From the NCBI RefSeq assembly GCF_017798005.1, contig NZ_CP072548.1, positions 372,001 through 436,000 of the forward strand: 64,000 nt of DNA. The letters are read 5' to 3'. Below, one piece after another: positions 43,137-51,500 of the stretch (the first letter of the stretch is position 1; each line of letters opens with the position of its first letter). The translations under genes were made by a program, and so were the position numbers. This DNA comes from Aggregatibacter sp. 2125159857. GTDB taxonomy: Bacteria; Pseudomonadota; Gammaproteobacteria; Enterobacterales; Pasteurellaceae. The notes under the pieces were generated by a model. It ran no database searches. It was not told the origin of the DNA and saw only the letters and a program-made list of their open reading frames with translations.

Positions 43137-43928
43137 ATGTTAAAATTTCAAAAATTATCAACTGTTGCACTTATGCTCGCAAGCGTTCTTTCTGCCAATG
43201 CATTTGCGGATGCGCAAACTGAGGTAAAACCGGAAGCCGCAAAAGCAGAAGCGACTGAAATGAAAGCGGCAGAGGTCAAAAAAGCCGGTTCATTTAATGA
43301 CGAAGCTTCTTACGCGGTTGGTGTTTTGTTTGGTTCAGATTTACAAGGTTTAATTGATGCACAAAAAGGCGTGATCGATTACAACAGTGATAAAGTCGTT
43401 GCCGGTATTGCAGACGTGCTAGGTGGCAAAGTTAAGTTAGAAAACAATAAAGAAATTACCTCTGTCTTACAAGAAATTGATGGCAAATTAAAAGCCGCAA
43501 GCGAAGAAAGATTTGCAGCAGCAGCGAAGAAAGCGGAAGAAGAAGGTAAAAAATTCGCAGAAGAATTTGCGAAAAAAGATGGCGTGAAGAAAACGCCATC
43601 CGGCTTGTTATACCGCGTTGTTGATGCAGGTAAAGGCAATCCGATCAAAGAAACAGATGTCGTTAAAGTACATTACACCGGTAAATTAGCGGACGGCACC
43701 GTATTTGACAGTTCACGTGAACGTAACGTACCGGCAGAATTCCCGTTAAATCAAGTGATTAAAGGTTGGACTGAAGGTCTGCAATTAGTGAAAAAAGGCG
43801 GTAAGATTGAATTAGTATTACCGGCTGATTTAGCGTATGGCAAAGAAGGTGCGGGTGCGAGCATCCCACCGAATGCGACACTCTATTTTGATGTCGAAGT
43901 CTTAGATGTGATTCCAGAGAAAAAATAA
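43137..43928 (+). CDS. fkpA: FKBP-type peptidyl-prolyl isomerase FkpA
   Basis: The 263-residue protein has a cleavable signal peptide (cut after NAFA), an Ala/Lys/Glu-rich helical dimerisation domain (about residues 25-150) and a C-terminal FKBP domain with VKVHYTGKLADGTVFDSS and the GAGASIPPNATL block. FkpA folds periplasmic proteins. The frame is open to 43071, but the ATG at 43137 begins the signal peptide and follows AAAGGATCT. An uptake-signal terminator follows. Confidence 0.92.
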   Translation: MLKFQKLSTVALMLASVLSANAFADAQTEVKPEAAKAEATEMKAAEVKKAGSFNDEASYAVGVLFGSDLQGLIDAQKGVIDYNSDKVVAGIADVLGGKVKLENNKEITSVLQEIDGKLKAASEERFAAAAKKAEEEGKKFAEEFAKKDGVKKTPSGLLYRVVDAGKGNPIKETDVVKVHYTGKLADGTVFDSSRERNVPAEFPLNQVIKGWTEGLQLVKKGGKIELVLPADLAYGKEGAGASIPPNATLYFDVEVLDVIPEKK

Positions 43929-43948
43929 TTCAAACCTTTGAAAAAATG

Positions 43949-43990
43949 ACCGCACTTTTAGAGCCTTACATTTAAAAGTGCGGTTTCTTA
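43949..43990 (+). terminator. Uptake-signal terminator after fkpA
   Basis: ACCGCACTTTT (43949-43959) pairs with AAAAGTGCGGT (43974-43984), followed by TTCTTATTT. Confidence 0.8.
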
Positions 43991-44016
43991 TTTGAATAAA
44001 ATGCATATGCACATTC

Positions 44017-44685
44017 ATGTTAACGGATAAACGCCCTTTTACCGACGAAGATCGCACGATTTTAAATTCCTATATTGCCGTGGTTGACGGTGTCAGTGCG
44101 CTCATCGGGCAACATTGTGAAATCGTTCTCCATTCTTTTGAGGATTTAGAACACTCCGCCATTTACATCGCTAACGGACATAACACCAACCGCCAAGTGG
44201 GCTCGCCCATGACGGATTTTGCGTTGCGTTCGTTGCACAATATGAAATCGGAAAGCGTCAGCAAACCGTATTTTACCCGCGCTAAGAAAAGCAGTGGCTT
44301 GATGAAGTCAGTGACTATCGCGATTCGTAACAGCACAAAACGCATCATTGGCCTGCTTTGCATCAATATTAATTTAGATGTGCCTATGTCGCAATTCCTA
44401 CAAAACTTTATTCCGGCATCGGATCATGGTGAAACCTCTGCGGTGAACTTTGCCAGTTCGGTGGAGGAATTGGTAGTTCAAACCGTGGAAAAAACCATTG
44501 AGGAAGTCACTTCCGACCGTATGGTGGCAAATAATAATAAAAACCGCCAAATCGTCGTTTCGTTGTATGAGAAAGGGATTTTCGACATTAAAGATGCGAT
44601 CAATTTGGTGGCGGAACGCCTCAATATTTCCCGGCATACCGTGTATTTATACATCCGCCAAATCAAACAGGATCAGGACGAGTAA
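44017..44685 (+). CDS. YheO-like PAS/helix-turn-helix transcriptional regulator
   Basis: The 222-residue protein has an N-terminal PAS-like (YheO) domain, GQHCEIVLHSFEDLEHSAI, and a C-terminal DNA-binding segment, NLVAERLNISRHTVYLYIR. It matches YheO, which sits directly before tusDCB in enterics, as it does here with two bases between. Its regulatory targets are unknown; autoregulation of the tus genes is a reasonable guess. Confidence 0.9.
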   Translation: MLTDKRPFTDEDRTILNSYIAVVDGVSALIGQHCEIVLHSFEDLEHSAIYIANGHNTNRQVGSPMTDFALRSLHNMKSESVSKPYFTRAKKSSGLMKSVTIAIRNSTKRIIGLLCININLDVPMSQFLQNFIPASDHGETSAVNFASSVEELVVQTVEKTIEEVTSDRMVANNNKNRQIVVSLYEKGIFDIKDAINLVAERLNISRHTVYLYIRQIKQDQDE

Positions 44686-44687
44686 TC

Positions 44688-45065
44688 ATGGATTATGTAT
44701 TGGTGGTTAAACAGCCGGTTTATGGGAGCCAAGGCGCTTTTCTCGCGTATCAGTTAGCGCAAGAACTGGTTCACAAACATCACATCCGCCAAATCTTTTT
44801 CTATCAAGACGGTGTCAGCAATGGCAACGCCTTGGTGTATCCCGCCAATGATGAATTCAATTTAGTCAAGGCGTGGCAAGCGTTTTCTCGCCAATTTAAT
44901 GTGCCATTACATTTATGTGTCGCTGCGGCGCAACGCCGAGGTGTGGTGGACAGCGAGTCGGCAGCGGATAAAAGTGCGGTCAGTTTGGCAGACGTTTTTC
45001 AACTTGCCGGTTTAGGTGAATTTAGCCAAGCGTTGCTACAAGCAGATCGAGTGATTACCCTATGA
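44688..45065 (+). CDS. tusD: Sulfurtransferase complex subunit TusD
   Basis: The 125-residue DsrE-family protein accepts persulfide sulfur from TusA on the conserved cysteine in PLHLCVAAAQRRGV near residue 78. TusBCD passes sulfur to TusE and MnmA for 2-thiouridine in tRNA. It overlaps tusC by four bases (ATGA). An uptake signal (44972) encodes Lys-Ser-Ala-Val in frame. Confidence 0.94.
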   Translation: MDYVLVVKQPVYGSQGAFLAYQLAQELVHKHHIRQIFFYQDGVSNGNALVYPANDEFNLVKAWQAFSRQFNVPLHLCVAAAQRRGVVDSESAADKSAVSLADVFQLAGLGEFSQALLQADRVITL

Positions 45066-45424
45066 CTAAACTTGCCTTTATTTTTCGTCATGCCCCTTAC
45101 GGTACGGCTAATACACGGGAAGGATTAGATGCGCTGCTTGCCGCGACGGCATTTTGTGCGGAAGAAGACATTGCGGTGTTTTTCCTAGATGACGGCGTGT
45201 TGAACTTGCAAAAACAGCAACAAGCGGACGTCGTGTTGCAAAAAGACACGGCAAGTGCGTTGAAATTATTGGATTTATACGACATTGAACAGCGCTATGT
45301 GTGCGCCGATTCACTGCAGCAATTTCAGCTCAAACCCGCGGATTTCGTCTTGGATTGTGACGTGTTATCGCGTCAAGCGTTGTTACAACGCCTACAACAA
45401 TGTGAAAAAATTTTGACTTTCTGA
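45062..45424 (+). CDS. tusC: Sulfurtransferase complex subunit TusC
   Basis: The 120-residue DsrF-like protein starts MTKLAFIFRHAPYGTANTREG, typical of TusC, and forms the heterohexamer with TusB and TusD. It has no catalytic role of its own in the E. coli complex. Confidence 0.93.
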   Translation: MTKLAFIFRHAPYGTANTREGLDALLAATAFCAEEDIAVFFLDDGVLNLQKQQQADVVLQKDTASALKLLDLYDIEQRYVCADSLQQFQLKPADFVLDCDVLSRQALLQRLQQCEKILTF

Positions 45425-45426
45425 TT

Positions 45427-45714
45427 ATGCTTTATACTTTTTCTCAAGCGCATTATTCACAAACGGAACTGGAACAGTATTTGCTAAATGCCACGGCGCA
45501 GGATGCGGTGGTGTTATGGCAAGATGGCGTGTTATTGGCGTTAAAACAGGCAGACGTGTTGGCGCGTTGTCATGCTCCCTGTTTTGTCTTAGAGAATGAT
45601 ATTTTGGCGAGAAATTTAACCGCACTTCTGCCAAATGATGCAAAAGTGCGGTCCATTTCGTTAGCGGATTTTGTTGCGCTTAGCGAACAATATTTTCCGC
45701 AAATTGCGTTATAA
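45427..45714 (+). CDS. tusB: Sulfurtransferase complex subunit TusB
   Basis: The 95-residue DsrH-like protein starts MLYTFSQAHYSQTEL and shows VLWQDGVLLAL and DFVALSEQY as in TusB. It is two bases after tusC. Two uptake signals in opposite orientation (45620 and 45644) lie in its coding sequence. It converges on the ABC transporter genes with only eight bases between stops. Confidence 0.92.
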   Translation: MLYTFSQAHYSQTELEQYLLNATAQDAVVLWQDGVLLALKQADVLARCHAPCFVLENDILARNLTALLPNDAKVRSISLADFVALSEQYFPQIAL

Positions 45715-45722
45715 AGAACGCG

Positions 45723-46490
45723 TTAAATTTCATATTCCACGCAAACGGGAATTTTTGCCTGCAACAAGAATTGCTTAGTACGTTCATGTTGTGGATTTTC
45801 AAAAAATTCGCGCGCGCTGTTTTGTTCCACCACATTCCCGTCAGCCATTAAAATGACGCGATCGGCCACATCGCGGGCAAATTGCATTTCATGGGTGACA
45901 ATAATCATCGTCCAACCTTCCTGTGCCAGCAGTTTTAAGGTTTGTAGCACCTCGCCCACCAATTCCGGATCTAACGCCGAGGTGGGTTCATCTAGCAAAA
46001 TAATATCCGGCTGAACCGCTAACGCACGGGCAATGCCCACCCGTTGTTGCTGACCGCCGGAGAGTTGCGAGGGATATAAGTGCATTTTGTCTTTTAAACC
46101 CACTTTGGTGAGTAATTCCACCGCACGCTGTTCTGCTTCCGCTTTACTTTTCTTTTGCACCACAACCATGCCTTCCATCACATTTTCAAGTGCGGTGCGA
46201 TGGGGGAACAAATTGTATTGCTGAAACACCATGGATGAGCGACGACGTAATTTCAATTCATCGGCTTTGCTGATTTTGTGAGAAAAATCCAATGTTAAGG
46301 TTCCATCACAAAAACGCAGTGTACCAAGTTCAGGTCGTTCTAATAAGTTTAGGCAGCGCAAGAAGGTGGTTTTGCCTGAGCCGGAAGGGCCGAGAATCGC
46401 CACGACTTCGCCTTTTTCAATGTGAAAATCGATCCCTTTTAGCACCGGATTGCCATTAAATGTTTTATGAATGTTGTTCACTTCTAACAT
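45723..46490 (-). CDS. Amino-acid ABC importer, ATPase subunit
   Basis: The 255-residue polar amino-acid type ATPase has Walker A GPSGSGKTT near residue 35, signature LSGGQQQR near 143, Walker B IILLDEPTSALDP and the switch His in VTHEMQFA. It is the last gene of a three-gene operon (binding protein, permease, ATPase), 9 bases after the permease. Similar operons in Haemophilus are assigned to cystine-type transport. An uptake signal (46190) lies in frame. Confidence 0.88.
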   Translation of the reverse strand: MLEVNNIHKTFNGNPVLKGIDFHIEKGEVVAILGPSGSGKTTFLRCLNLLERPELGTLRFCDGTLTLDFSHKISKADELKLRRRSSMVFQQYNLFPHRTALENVMEGMVVVQKKSKAEAEQRAVELLTKVGLKDKMHLYPSQLSGGQQQRVGIARALAVQPDIILLDEPTSALDPELVGEVLQTLKLLAQEGWTMIIVTHEMQFARDVADRVILMADGNVVEQNSAREFFENPQHERTKQFLLQAKIPVCVEYEI

Positions 46491-46499
46491 GCGATTTCC

Positions 46500-47222
46500 T
46501 TAGGCCTTGAGATGGCGGGATAGGCGTTGTTCTAAACGGTCTTGTGCAAAGGATAAAATCAAACAAATGCACCAGTAAATCAGCGCGGCTTCGCTATAAA
46601 TCATAATAAATTCATAGTTTTCTGCGGTGATGTTTTGTGCCACGCGAAACATTTCTGTCACTAATACTAACGATGCCAAAGACGTATCTTTTACATTGCT
46701 GATAAAGGTGTTTGCCAATGGTGGCACCGATACGCGCAAGGCTTGCGGCATGATGGTGCGAGTGAAAGTTTGATAATAATTCATACCAATGGAATAGGAG
46801 GCTTCCCATTGTCCTTTGGGAATGGATAAAATCGCTGCGCGAATGGTTTCTGAAGCGTAAGCACCGATATTAATGGAAAAGGCGATAATCGCTGTTGGAA
46901 ACGGATCGAGCTTAATCCCTACTTCCGGCAAGCCATAGAAAATAATGAAAATCTGCACCAACATCGGTGTGCCGCGAATGGTGGAAACATAAATACGGCA
47001 AAGGATTTGCAATAAACGCATGCCGAGATTTGGTTTTTCCACAATGCGAATCAGCGCCACCAGTAACGCAATGGCTACGCCGGCAAAAAAGGAAATCACG
47101 GCTAGCGGAATGGTTTTATCAATAGCCGCTTCCAACATAGGCCAAAAAGAGCTGATGACTTCATCAGCTCTTTCTGCATTCATAAAGGGAAGTGAGGCGA
47201 GAAAATTATTGAGTAATGTCAT
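46500..47222 (-). CDS. Amino-acid ABC importer, permease subunit
   Basis: The 240-residue HisM/TcyL-type permease has about five membrane segments and the EAA-like loop ([24 protein letters not shown]) that docks the ATPase. [19 protein letters not shown] is typical of polar amino-acid permeases. Its start overlaps the end of the binding-protein gene by 17 bases. Confidence 0.9.
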   Translation of the reverse strand: MTLLNNFLASLPFMNAERADEVISSFWPMLEAAIDKTIPLAVISFFAGVAIALLVALIRIVEKPNLGMRLLQILCRIYVSTIRGTPMLVQIFIIFYGLPEVGIKLDPFPTAIIAFSINIGAYASETIRAAILSIPKGQWEASYSIGMNYYQTFTRTIMPQALRVSVPPLANTFISNVKDTSLASLVLVTEMFRVAQNITAENYEFIMIYSEAALIYWCICLILSFAQDRLEQRLSRHLKA

Positions 47223-47985
47223 CGCCGAACCATTTGATTGAAATTTGTTTCAAGGTGCCGTCTTTTCTTAGCTCTTCCAATGCTTGGTTAATTTTTTCGA
47301 CCAGCGGTTCTTCACCTTTTAGTACCGCGAAGCCGGAAGGCACTTTGTCATCCCGTTTTACTGCAATTTTTAAACCGGAATTCGGTTGTTTCTTGAAGTA
47401 ATCCAAGACTGCCAAGTGATCGTTCACTGTAGTTTCGGCGCGATCTTGGGTAATCAATTTTAAGGCTTGTGCCAAACCTTCGACGACGATGAGTTCTGCA
47501 CCATTCGCTTTGGCGATTTTGCCGTAGTTGCTGGTTAAGGATTGTGCTGCTTTTTTACCCTTTAAATCTTCAAAGGTTTTGATGCTATTGTCGCCTTCTT
47601 TGGTCACGATAACCGCAGTGGAATAGTTATAGGGTGCGGTGTAAAGGTATTTTTTCAAACGTTCCGGGCTTGGATTGGTTTGGTTGGCAATTAAGTCGAA
47701 ACGTTTGGCATTCAAACCGGCGTACATAGAATCCCACTGGGTTTCGTTAAATTGAATTTTTAAGCCTAAACGTTGTGCCACCGCTTCAATCACTTCCACG
47801 TCAAAGCCGGTTAATTTACCGCTGTCATCATGGAAGGTGAATGGCGCATAAGTGCCTTCGGTGCCTACTAATAAGGTTTTGGTTTTTTCTACGCGATCGG
47901 AAATTTCTCCAGCGAGGGCTTGGGTCGCCATACCGAAAACTAAACCGGATAATAAGAATGTTTTTGCAATAAATGATTTTTTCAT
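47206..47985 (-). CDS. Amino-acid ABC importer, periplasmic binding protein (cystine-type)
   Basis: The 259-residue protein has a signal peptide cut after QALA and a family 3 solute-binding fold: [26 protein letters not shown] and [21 protein letters not shown]. The Asn-Gln-Thr pattern and the spacing recall the FliY/TcyJ cystine-binding group, but substrate cannot be proven by eye. It is the first gene of the operon and is preceded by an uptake signal (48010). cysE near the window start is in the same nutritional pathway. Confidence 0.85.
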   Translation of the reverse strand: MKKSFIAKTFLLSGLVFGMATQALAGEISDRVEKTKTLLVGTEGTYAPFTFHDDSGKLTGFDVEVIEAVAQRLGLKIQFNETQWDSMYAGLNAKRFDLIANQTNPSPERLKKYLYTAPYNYSTAVIVTKEGDNSIKTFEDLKGKKAAQSLTSNYGKIAKANGAELIVVEGLAQALKLITQDRAETTVNDHLAVLDYFKKQPNSGLKIAVKRDDKVPSGFAVLKGEEPLVEKINQALEELRKDGTLKQISIKWFGDDITQ

Positions 47986-48105
47986 AAAGTGTTCCTTTTT
48001 TGATAAGGTGAAGTGCGGTGGATTATTACAGTAAGTTTTTAGAAAGCAAAATAATTGTTTTCTCTAGGTTATAACTGAAAGCAATAAAATCCGCCGATTT
48101 ATTCA

Positions 48106-49401
48106 TCAGCGGTATTTATCTAAGAAACGGTAATAGTGCACGCCAATTTTTAATGCGAGGTTTTTAACAAATTTGCCGCCGAATACCGAAGGCACTTTTA
48201 ATTTACTGAAGATAGCCAAGCGTTCATCGTTGCCTAAAATGGCTTCTGCGACAACGCGTCCCGCCAAACCAGTGAGCGCCACGCCGTGGCCGGAATAGCC
48301 GTGGGCGAAATAAATATGTGGCGAAATGCGTCCGAAATGTGGATTGGAATTGATGGTCATGTCGATAGGGCCGCCCCAACCGTAATCAATTTTAACGTTT
48401 TCCAACTGCGGAAAAACGCGCAACATATTGTGTCGCATGACCTCAATCATGTTTTTCTCAGAACTGGAATCGCTACCGAACAATAAACGGTTATCGGCAC
48501 TTAAACGGTAATAATCCAGCAAATAATTGCTGTCGCACACGGACATGCCGTTATTGATCACGGAATCAGCGGTGGCTTGATCGAGAGGCTCGGTGGCGAT
48601 GATGAAACTTTCTACCGGTAGAATTTTGCGGGCAATGCCACGGTGAATACTTTTTGGTAGCACATTAATGTAGGCGTTAGTCGCCAACACCACATCTTTG
48701 GCGACAACGAGGCTTTTATCTGTTATGACTTCAATGTCTGTTGCTTTTTCACGTAAATCCACCACAGGCGATTGTTCATAAATACGCACGCCTAAATTCA
48801 AGCACGCTTTTGCCAAACCTAAGCAATAATTAAGCGGATGCAAATGGCCGGAATTGCTGTCATACAACGCACCGCAATAAATTTTGCTGCCGAGATGTTG
48901 TTCCAGTTTGGCTTTGTCCCAAAGCTGCATATTTTGATAGCCAAAAATCTCGTGGCTGACTTTTTCAACCGCGATTAAATCTTCCATGCGACGCTCGTTG
49001 AGCGCCAACGTGGCATAGCCTTTCTTCCAATCGCACTGAATATCGTATTTCGCAATGCGTTCATCAATAATATCAATGGCTTCTAAGGACATTTGCCATA
49101 ACTTACGGGCAGTTTCCAAGCCTACTTGTTCGATATATTCATCGATGCCGTCTTCAAAACCGTTAATGGCCTGACCGCCACTACGCCCTGATGCGCCAAA
49201 GCCTACCCGTGCGCCTTCCAGTACGATCACGCTTTTGCCCTGTTCGGCAAGTTCTAATGCCGTGGATAAACCGAAAAAGCCTGCACCGACAACGCACACG
49301 TCAGCAGATTCTTTTTGATTTAACGGCGGTAACTCAAAATGTTGGTTACGGGTGACGGAATAATAGGATTCAATATGTTCTTGATGTGAAAACGCTAGCA
49401 T
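48106..49401 (-). CDS. FAD-dependent oxidoreductase, PuuB/OrdL-like
   Basis: The 431-residue protein belongs to the DAO family, with the FAD-binding VVGAGFFGLSTALELAEQG near residue 36 and the GYSGHGVALTGLAGRVVAEA block near 375. The RVGFGASGRSGGQ segment after the first strand is typical of gamma-glutamylputrescine oxidases (PuuB/OrdL). No other puu gene is nearby, so the substrate, a secondary amine of some kind, is uncertain. It is probably transcribed alone; the following transporter operon is separated by 120 bp on the same strand. Confidence 0.8.
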   Translation of the reverse strand: MLAFSHQEHIESYYSVTRNQHFELPPLNQKESADVCVVGAGFFGLSTALELAEQGKSVIVLEGARVGFGASGRSGGQAINGFEDGIDEYIEQVGLETARKLWQMSLEAIDIIDERIAKYDIQCDWKKGYATLALNERRMEDLIAVEKVSHEIFGYQNMQLWDKAKLEQHLGSKIYCGALYDSNSGHLHPLNYCLGLAKACLNLGVRIYEQSPVVDLREKATDIEVITDKSLVVAKDVVLATNAYINVLPKSIHRGIARKILPVESFIIATEPLDQATADSVINNGMSVCDSNYLLDYYRLSADNRLLFGSDSSSEKNMIEVMRHNMLRVFPQLENVKIDYGWGGPIDMTINSNPHFGRISPHIYFAHGYSGHGVALTGLAGRVVAEAILGNDERLAIFSKLKVPSVFGGKFVKNLALKIGVHYYRFLDKYR

Positions 49402-49612
49402 AAATAAACGCCTGTAATGAAAAGTGGGTGCATATTACTACGCAAGGGGGAGAAGTCAATATTTGAACAAACACACGAAAAAGTGCGGTCAATTATACGC
49501 CTGTTTTAAGCTATCTTTGATAAAAATAAACGCTCTTCCATTTCATTACAAAAATAAAAATAATTCTCATACACGTCTATATTCCTTTTATTTTATTTTT
49601 TATAATAAACCC

Positions 49613-49732
49613 CGGCTTATCGTCACCAGGTGTCACTTGCGAAAAGTAATTTTTTGCAAGGAAATGGGCCTGTTGTCGAGAGGAAGACAGAATTCGTTAA
49701 ACAAAAGTACGCTACCGGCGTACTTCTTTTTT
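49613..49732 (+). ncRNA. Candidate small RNA or attenuator leader
   Basis: A TATAAT at 49601-49606 would start an RNA near 49613 that ends at the terminator at 49725-49732, about 120 nt. Visible folding includes CTTGC/GCAAG (about 49636-49660) and a GTC...GAC stem near 49675-49689. The RNA ends 20 bases before the exporter start codon, so it may be an independent sRNA or a leader that attenuates the operon. It does not resemble any riboswitch, 4.5S, 6S or tmRNA sequence I know. The -35 box is poor. Confidence 0.5.
49705..49732 (+). terminator. Terminator just before the exporter operon
   Basis: AAGTACGC (49705-49712) and GCGTACTT (49718-49725) form a perfect 8-bp stem with a 5-base loop, followed by CTTTTTTATTTTT. 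It ends 19 bases before the ATG at 49752. Confidence 0.85.
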
Positions 49733-49751
49733 ATTTTTAGGAGTTTCTATC

Positions 49752-51500
49752 ATGATGATAGATAAACGGCTGATAAACACAGTCGCAGATAGCAAAAAAT
49801 GGATTGCTATTAATGTCTTATGGAACTGGGTCGCCTTAATCGGCGGGATTATAAGTGCGGTGGTATTTGCCATTTGTTTGCAATGGGCGTTTGAGCGCAC
49901 ACTTACACTACAAAGTGCGGTCATTTTTACCGTCATTTTGGTTGCTTGTCTGGCGTTGCGTGCTTGGGCGGGGAAAATGGCGGTGAAGGCCTCCTATAAA
50001 GCGAGTACGCAAGTGAAACATAAATTGCGCACGCTGATTTATCAAAAATTGTCTTCTATGCCGCTGAATCAGGTTAACCAACAATCTACCTCTTCGGTGA
50101 TCCAAGTGGCATCTGAAGGCGTGGAGCAACTGGAAATTTATTTCGGCCGTTATCTTCCACAGTTGTTTTATAGTTTGCTTGCACCGCTCACATTGTTTGT
50201 TTTCTTGGTCTTTTTTAACGCGCCAACCTCATTAATTCTTTTGGTTTGTGTGCCGTTAATTCCAATGTCCATCATTGCGGTAAATAAAATCGCGAAACGT
50301 TTGTTGGCGAAATATTGGTCTATTTATGTGGGTTTAGGTAGTAGCTTTTTGGATAACCTACAAGGCTTGATTACCTTAAAAATCTACCAAGATGATGATT
50401 ACAAAGCCAAACAAATGGATATCGAAGCGGAGAATTTCCGTACCATCACCATGAAAGTGCTGACCATGCAGCTGAACTCTGTTTCTTTAATGGATTTATT
50501 GGCTTACGGCGGTGCGGCATTAGGGATTTTGACGGCGCTTTTACAATACCAAGACGGTAGCTTAAGCATTTTCGGTGTCATTTTATTCATTTTACTTTCT
50601 TCCGAATTTTTCATTCCGTTACGCTTACTCGGTTCTTTCTTCCACGTGGCGATGAACGGCAAGGCGGCTTCAGAAAAAATCTTTACGCTGTTGGATACCC
50701 CGGTAGAAGAAAACAAAAGTGCGGTGGATTTTCCGGCTAAAAATGAAGTTACCGTGCAAATTAAGGATTTGCATTTTGCCTATTCTGCGGAAAAACCGGC
50801 GATTAACGGCTTAAACCTTAATATTCAACCGAAGCAATTAACAGTTTTTGTGGGTAAAAGCGGTTGCGGTAAATCCACGCTGGTTTCCTTGCTTATGGGT
50901 TTTTATCAAGCACAGCAAGGGGAAATTTTATTTAATGGCGTCGATATTAAACAAATTAACCGTCATTCCTTATATCGTCATGTTTCGCTGGTGAGCCACA
51001 GCAGTTACATTTTCAAAGGTAGCCTCAGAGAAAATATGTTGATGGCATTGTCCGATGCTTCTGATGACGCTATTTATCAATGCTTGGAACAAGTGAATTT
51101 GGCGAATTTCGTCCGTGAAAACGGCGGGTTGGACATGATGTTATTAAGTCGCGGAACCAACTTGTCCGGCGGTCAAATTCAACGTTTAGCGTTGGCGCGA
51201 GCGTTGTTGCACAATGCCGACTTATACGTTTTCGATGAAGCCACCAGTAACATCGACGTAGAAAGTGAAGAAATCATTCTGCAATTTATTCAACAGCTTA
51301 AACACGAAAAAACTATCGTCATGATTTCTCACCGTCTGGCGAATGCGGTGAATGCCGATCAAATTTATGTGTTACAAAGCGGTCACTTGGCAGAATCGGG
51401 CGATCATGCTTCTTTAATGGCTGAAAACGGAATTTATGCAGAAATGTTTAATCAACAAAAGAATTTAGAAAATATCAGAACGGGGGCAAATCATGCGTAA
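49752..51500 (+). CDS. CydD-like ABC exporter half-transporter
   Basis: The 582-residue protein has an N-terminal six-segment membrane domain (to about residue 330) and a C-terminal ATPase with Walker A GKSGCGKST near 375, signature LSGGQIQR near 475 and Walker B LYVFDEATS. The block EIYFGRYLPQLFYSLLAPL matches CydD-type subunits, which with CydC export glutathione and cysteine to the periplasm for cytochrome assembly. Whether this pair is the true CydDC or a related exporter is undecided, as cytochrome genes are absent. It overlaps the next gene by eight bases. AGGAG precedes the start. Three uptake signals (49854, 49912, 50717) lie in frame. Confidence 0.8.
   Translation: MMIDKRLINTVADSKKWIAINVLWNWVALIGGIISAVVFAICLQWAFERTLTLQSAVIFTVILVACLALRAWAGKMAVKASYKASTQVKHKLRTLIYQKLSSMPLNQVNQQSTSSVIQVASEGVEQLEIYFGRYLPQLFYSLLAPLTLFVFLVFFNAPTSLILLVCVPLIPMSIIAVNKIAKRLLAKYWSIYVGLGSSFLDNLQGLITLKIYQDDDYKAKQMDIEAENFRTITMKVLTMQLNSVSLMDLLAYGGAALGILTALLQYQDGSLSIFGVILFILLSSEFFIPLRLLGSFFHVAMNGKAASEKIFTLLDTPVEENKSAVDFPAKNEVTVQIKDLHFAYSAEKPAINGLNLNIQPKQLTVFVGKSGCGKSTLVSLLMGFYQAQQGEILFNGVDIKQINRHSLYRHVSLVSHSSYIFKGSLRENMLMALSDASDDAIYQCLEQVNLANFVRENGGLDMMLLSRGTNLSGGQIQRLALARALLHNADLYVFDEATSNIDVESEEIILQFIQQLKHEKTIVMISHRLANAVNADQIYVLQSGHLAESGDHASLMAENGIYAEMFNQQKNLENIRTGANHA

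Larger units (their letters stand above)
49402..49751. other. 350-bp non-coding stretch between puuB-like and the exporter operon
   Basis: This gap holds an uptake signal (about 49482), a weak Fur-box-like stretch (AATAATTCTCAT near 49559-49570), a TATAAT (49601-49606), a probable structured RNA and a terminator (49705-49732). A 113-codon frame crosses most of it but has no ribosome site and runs over the RNA elements, so I do not call it a gene. Confidence 0.7.

Noticed and set aside
49424..49765. 113-codon open frame across the gap before the CydD-like gene
   Set aside because: No ribosome site, no recognisable protein features, and it overlaps the terminator, the RNA candidate and the next gene's start.
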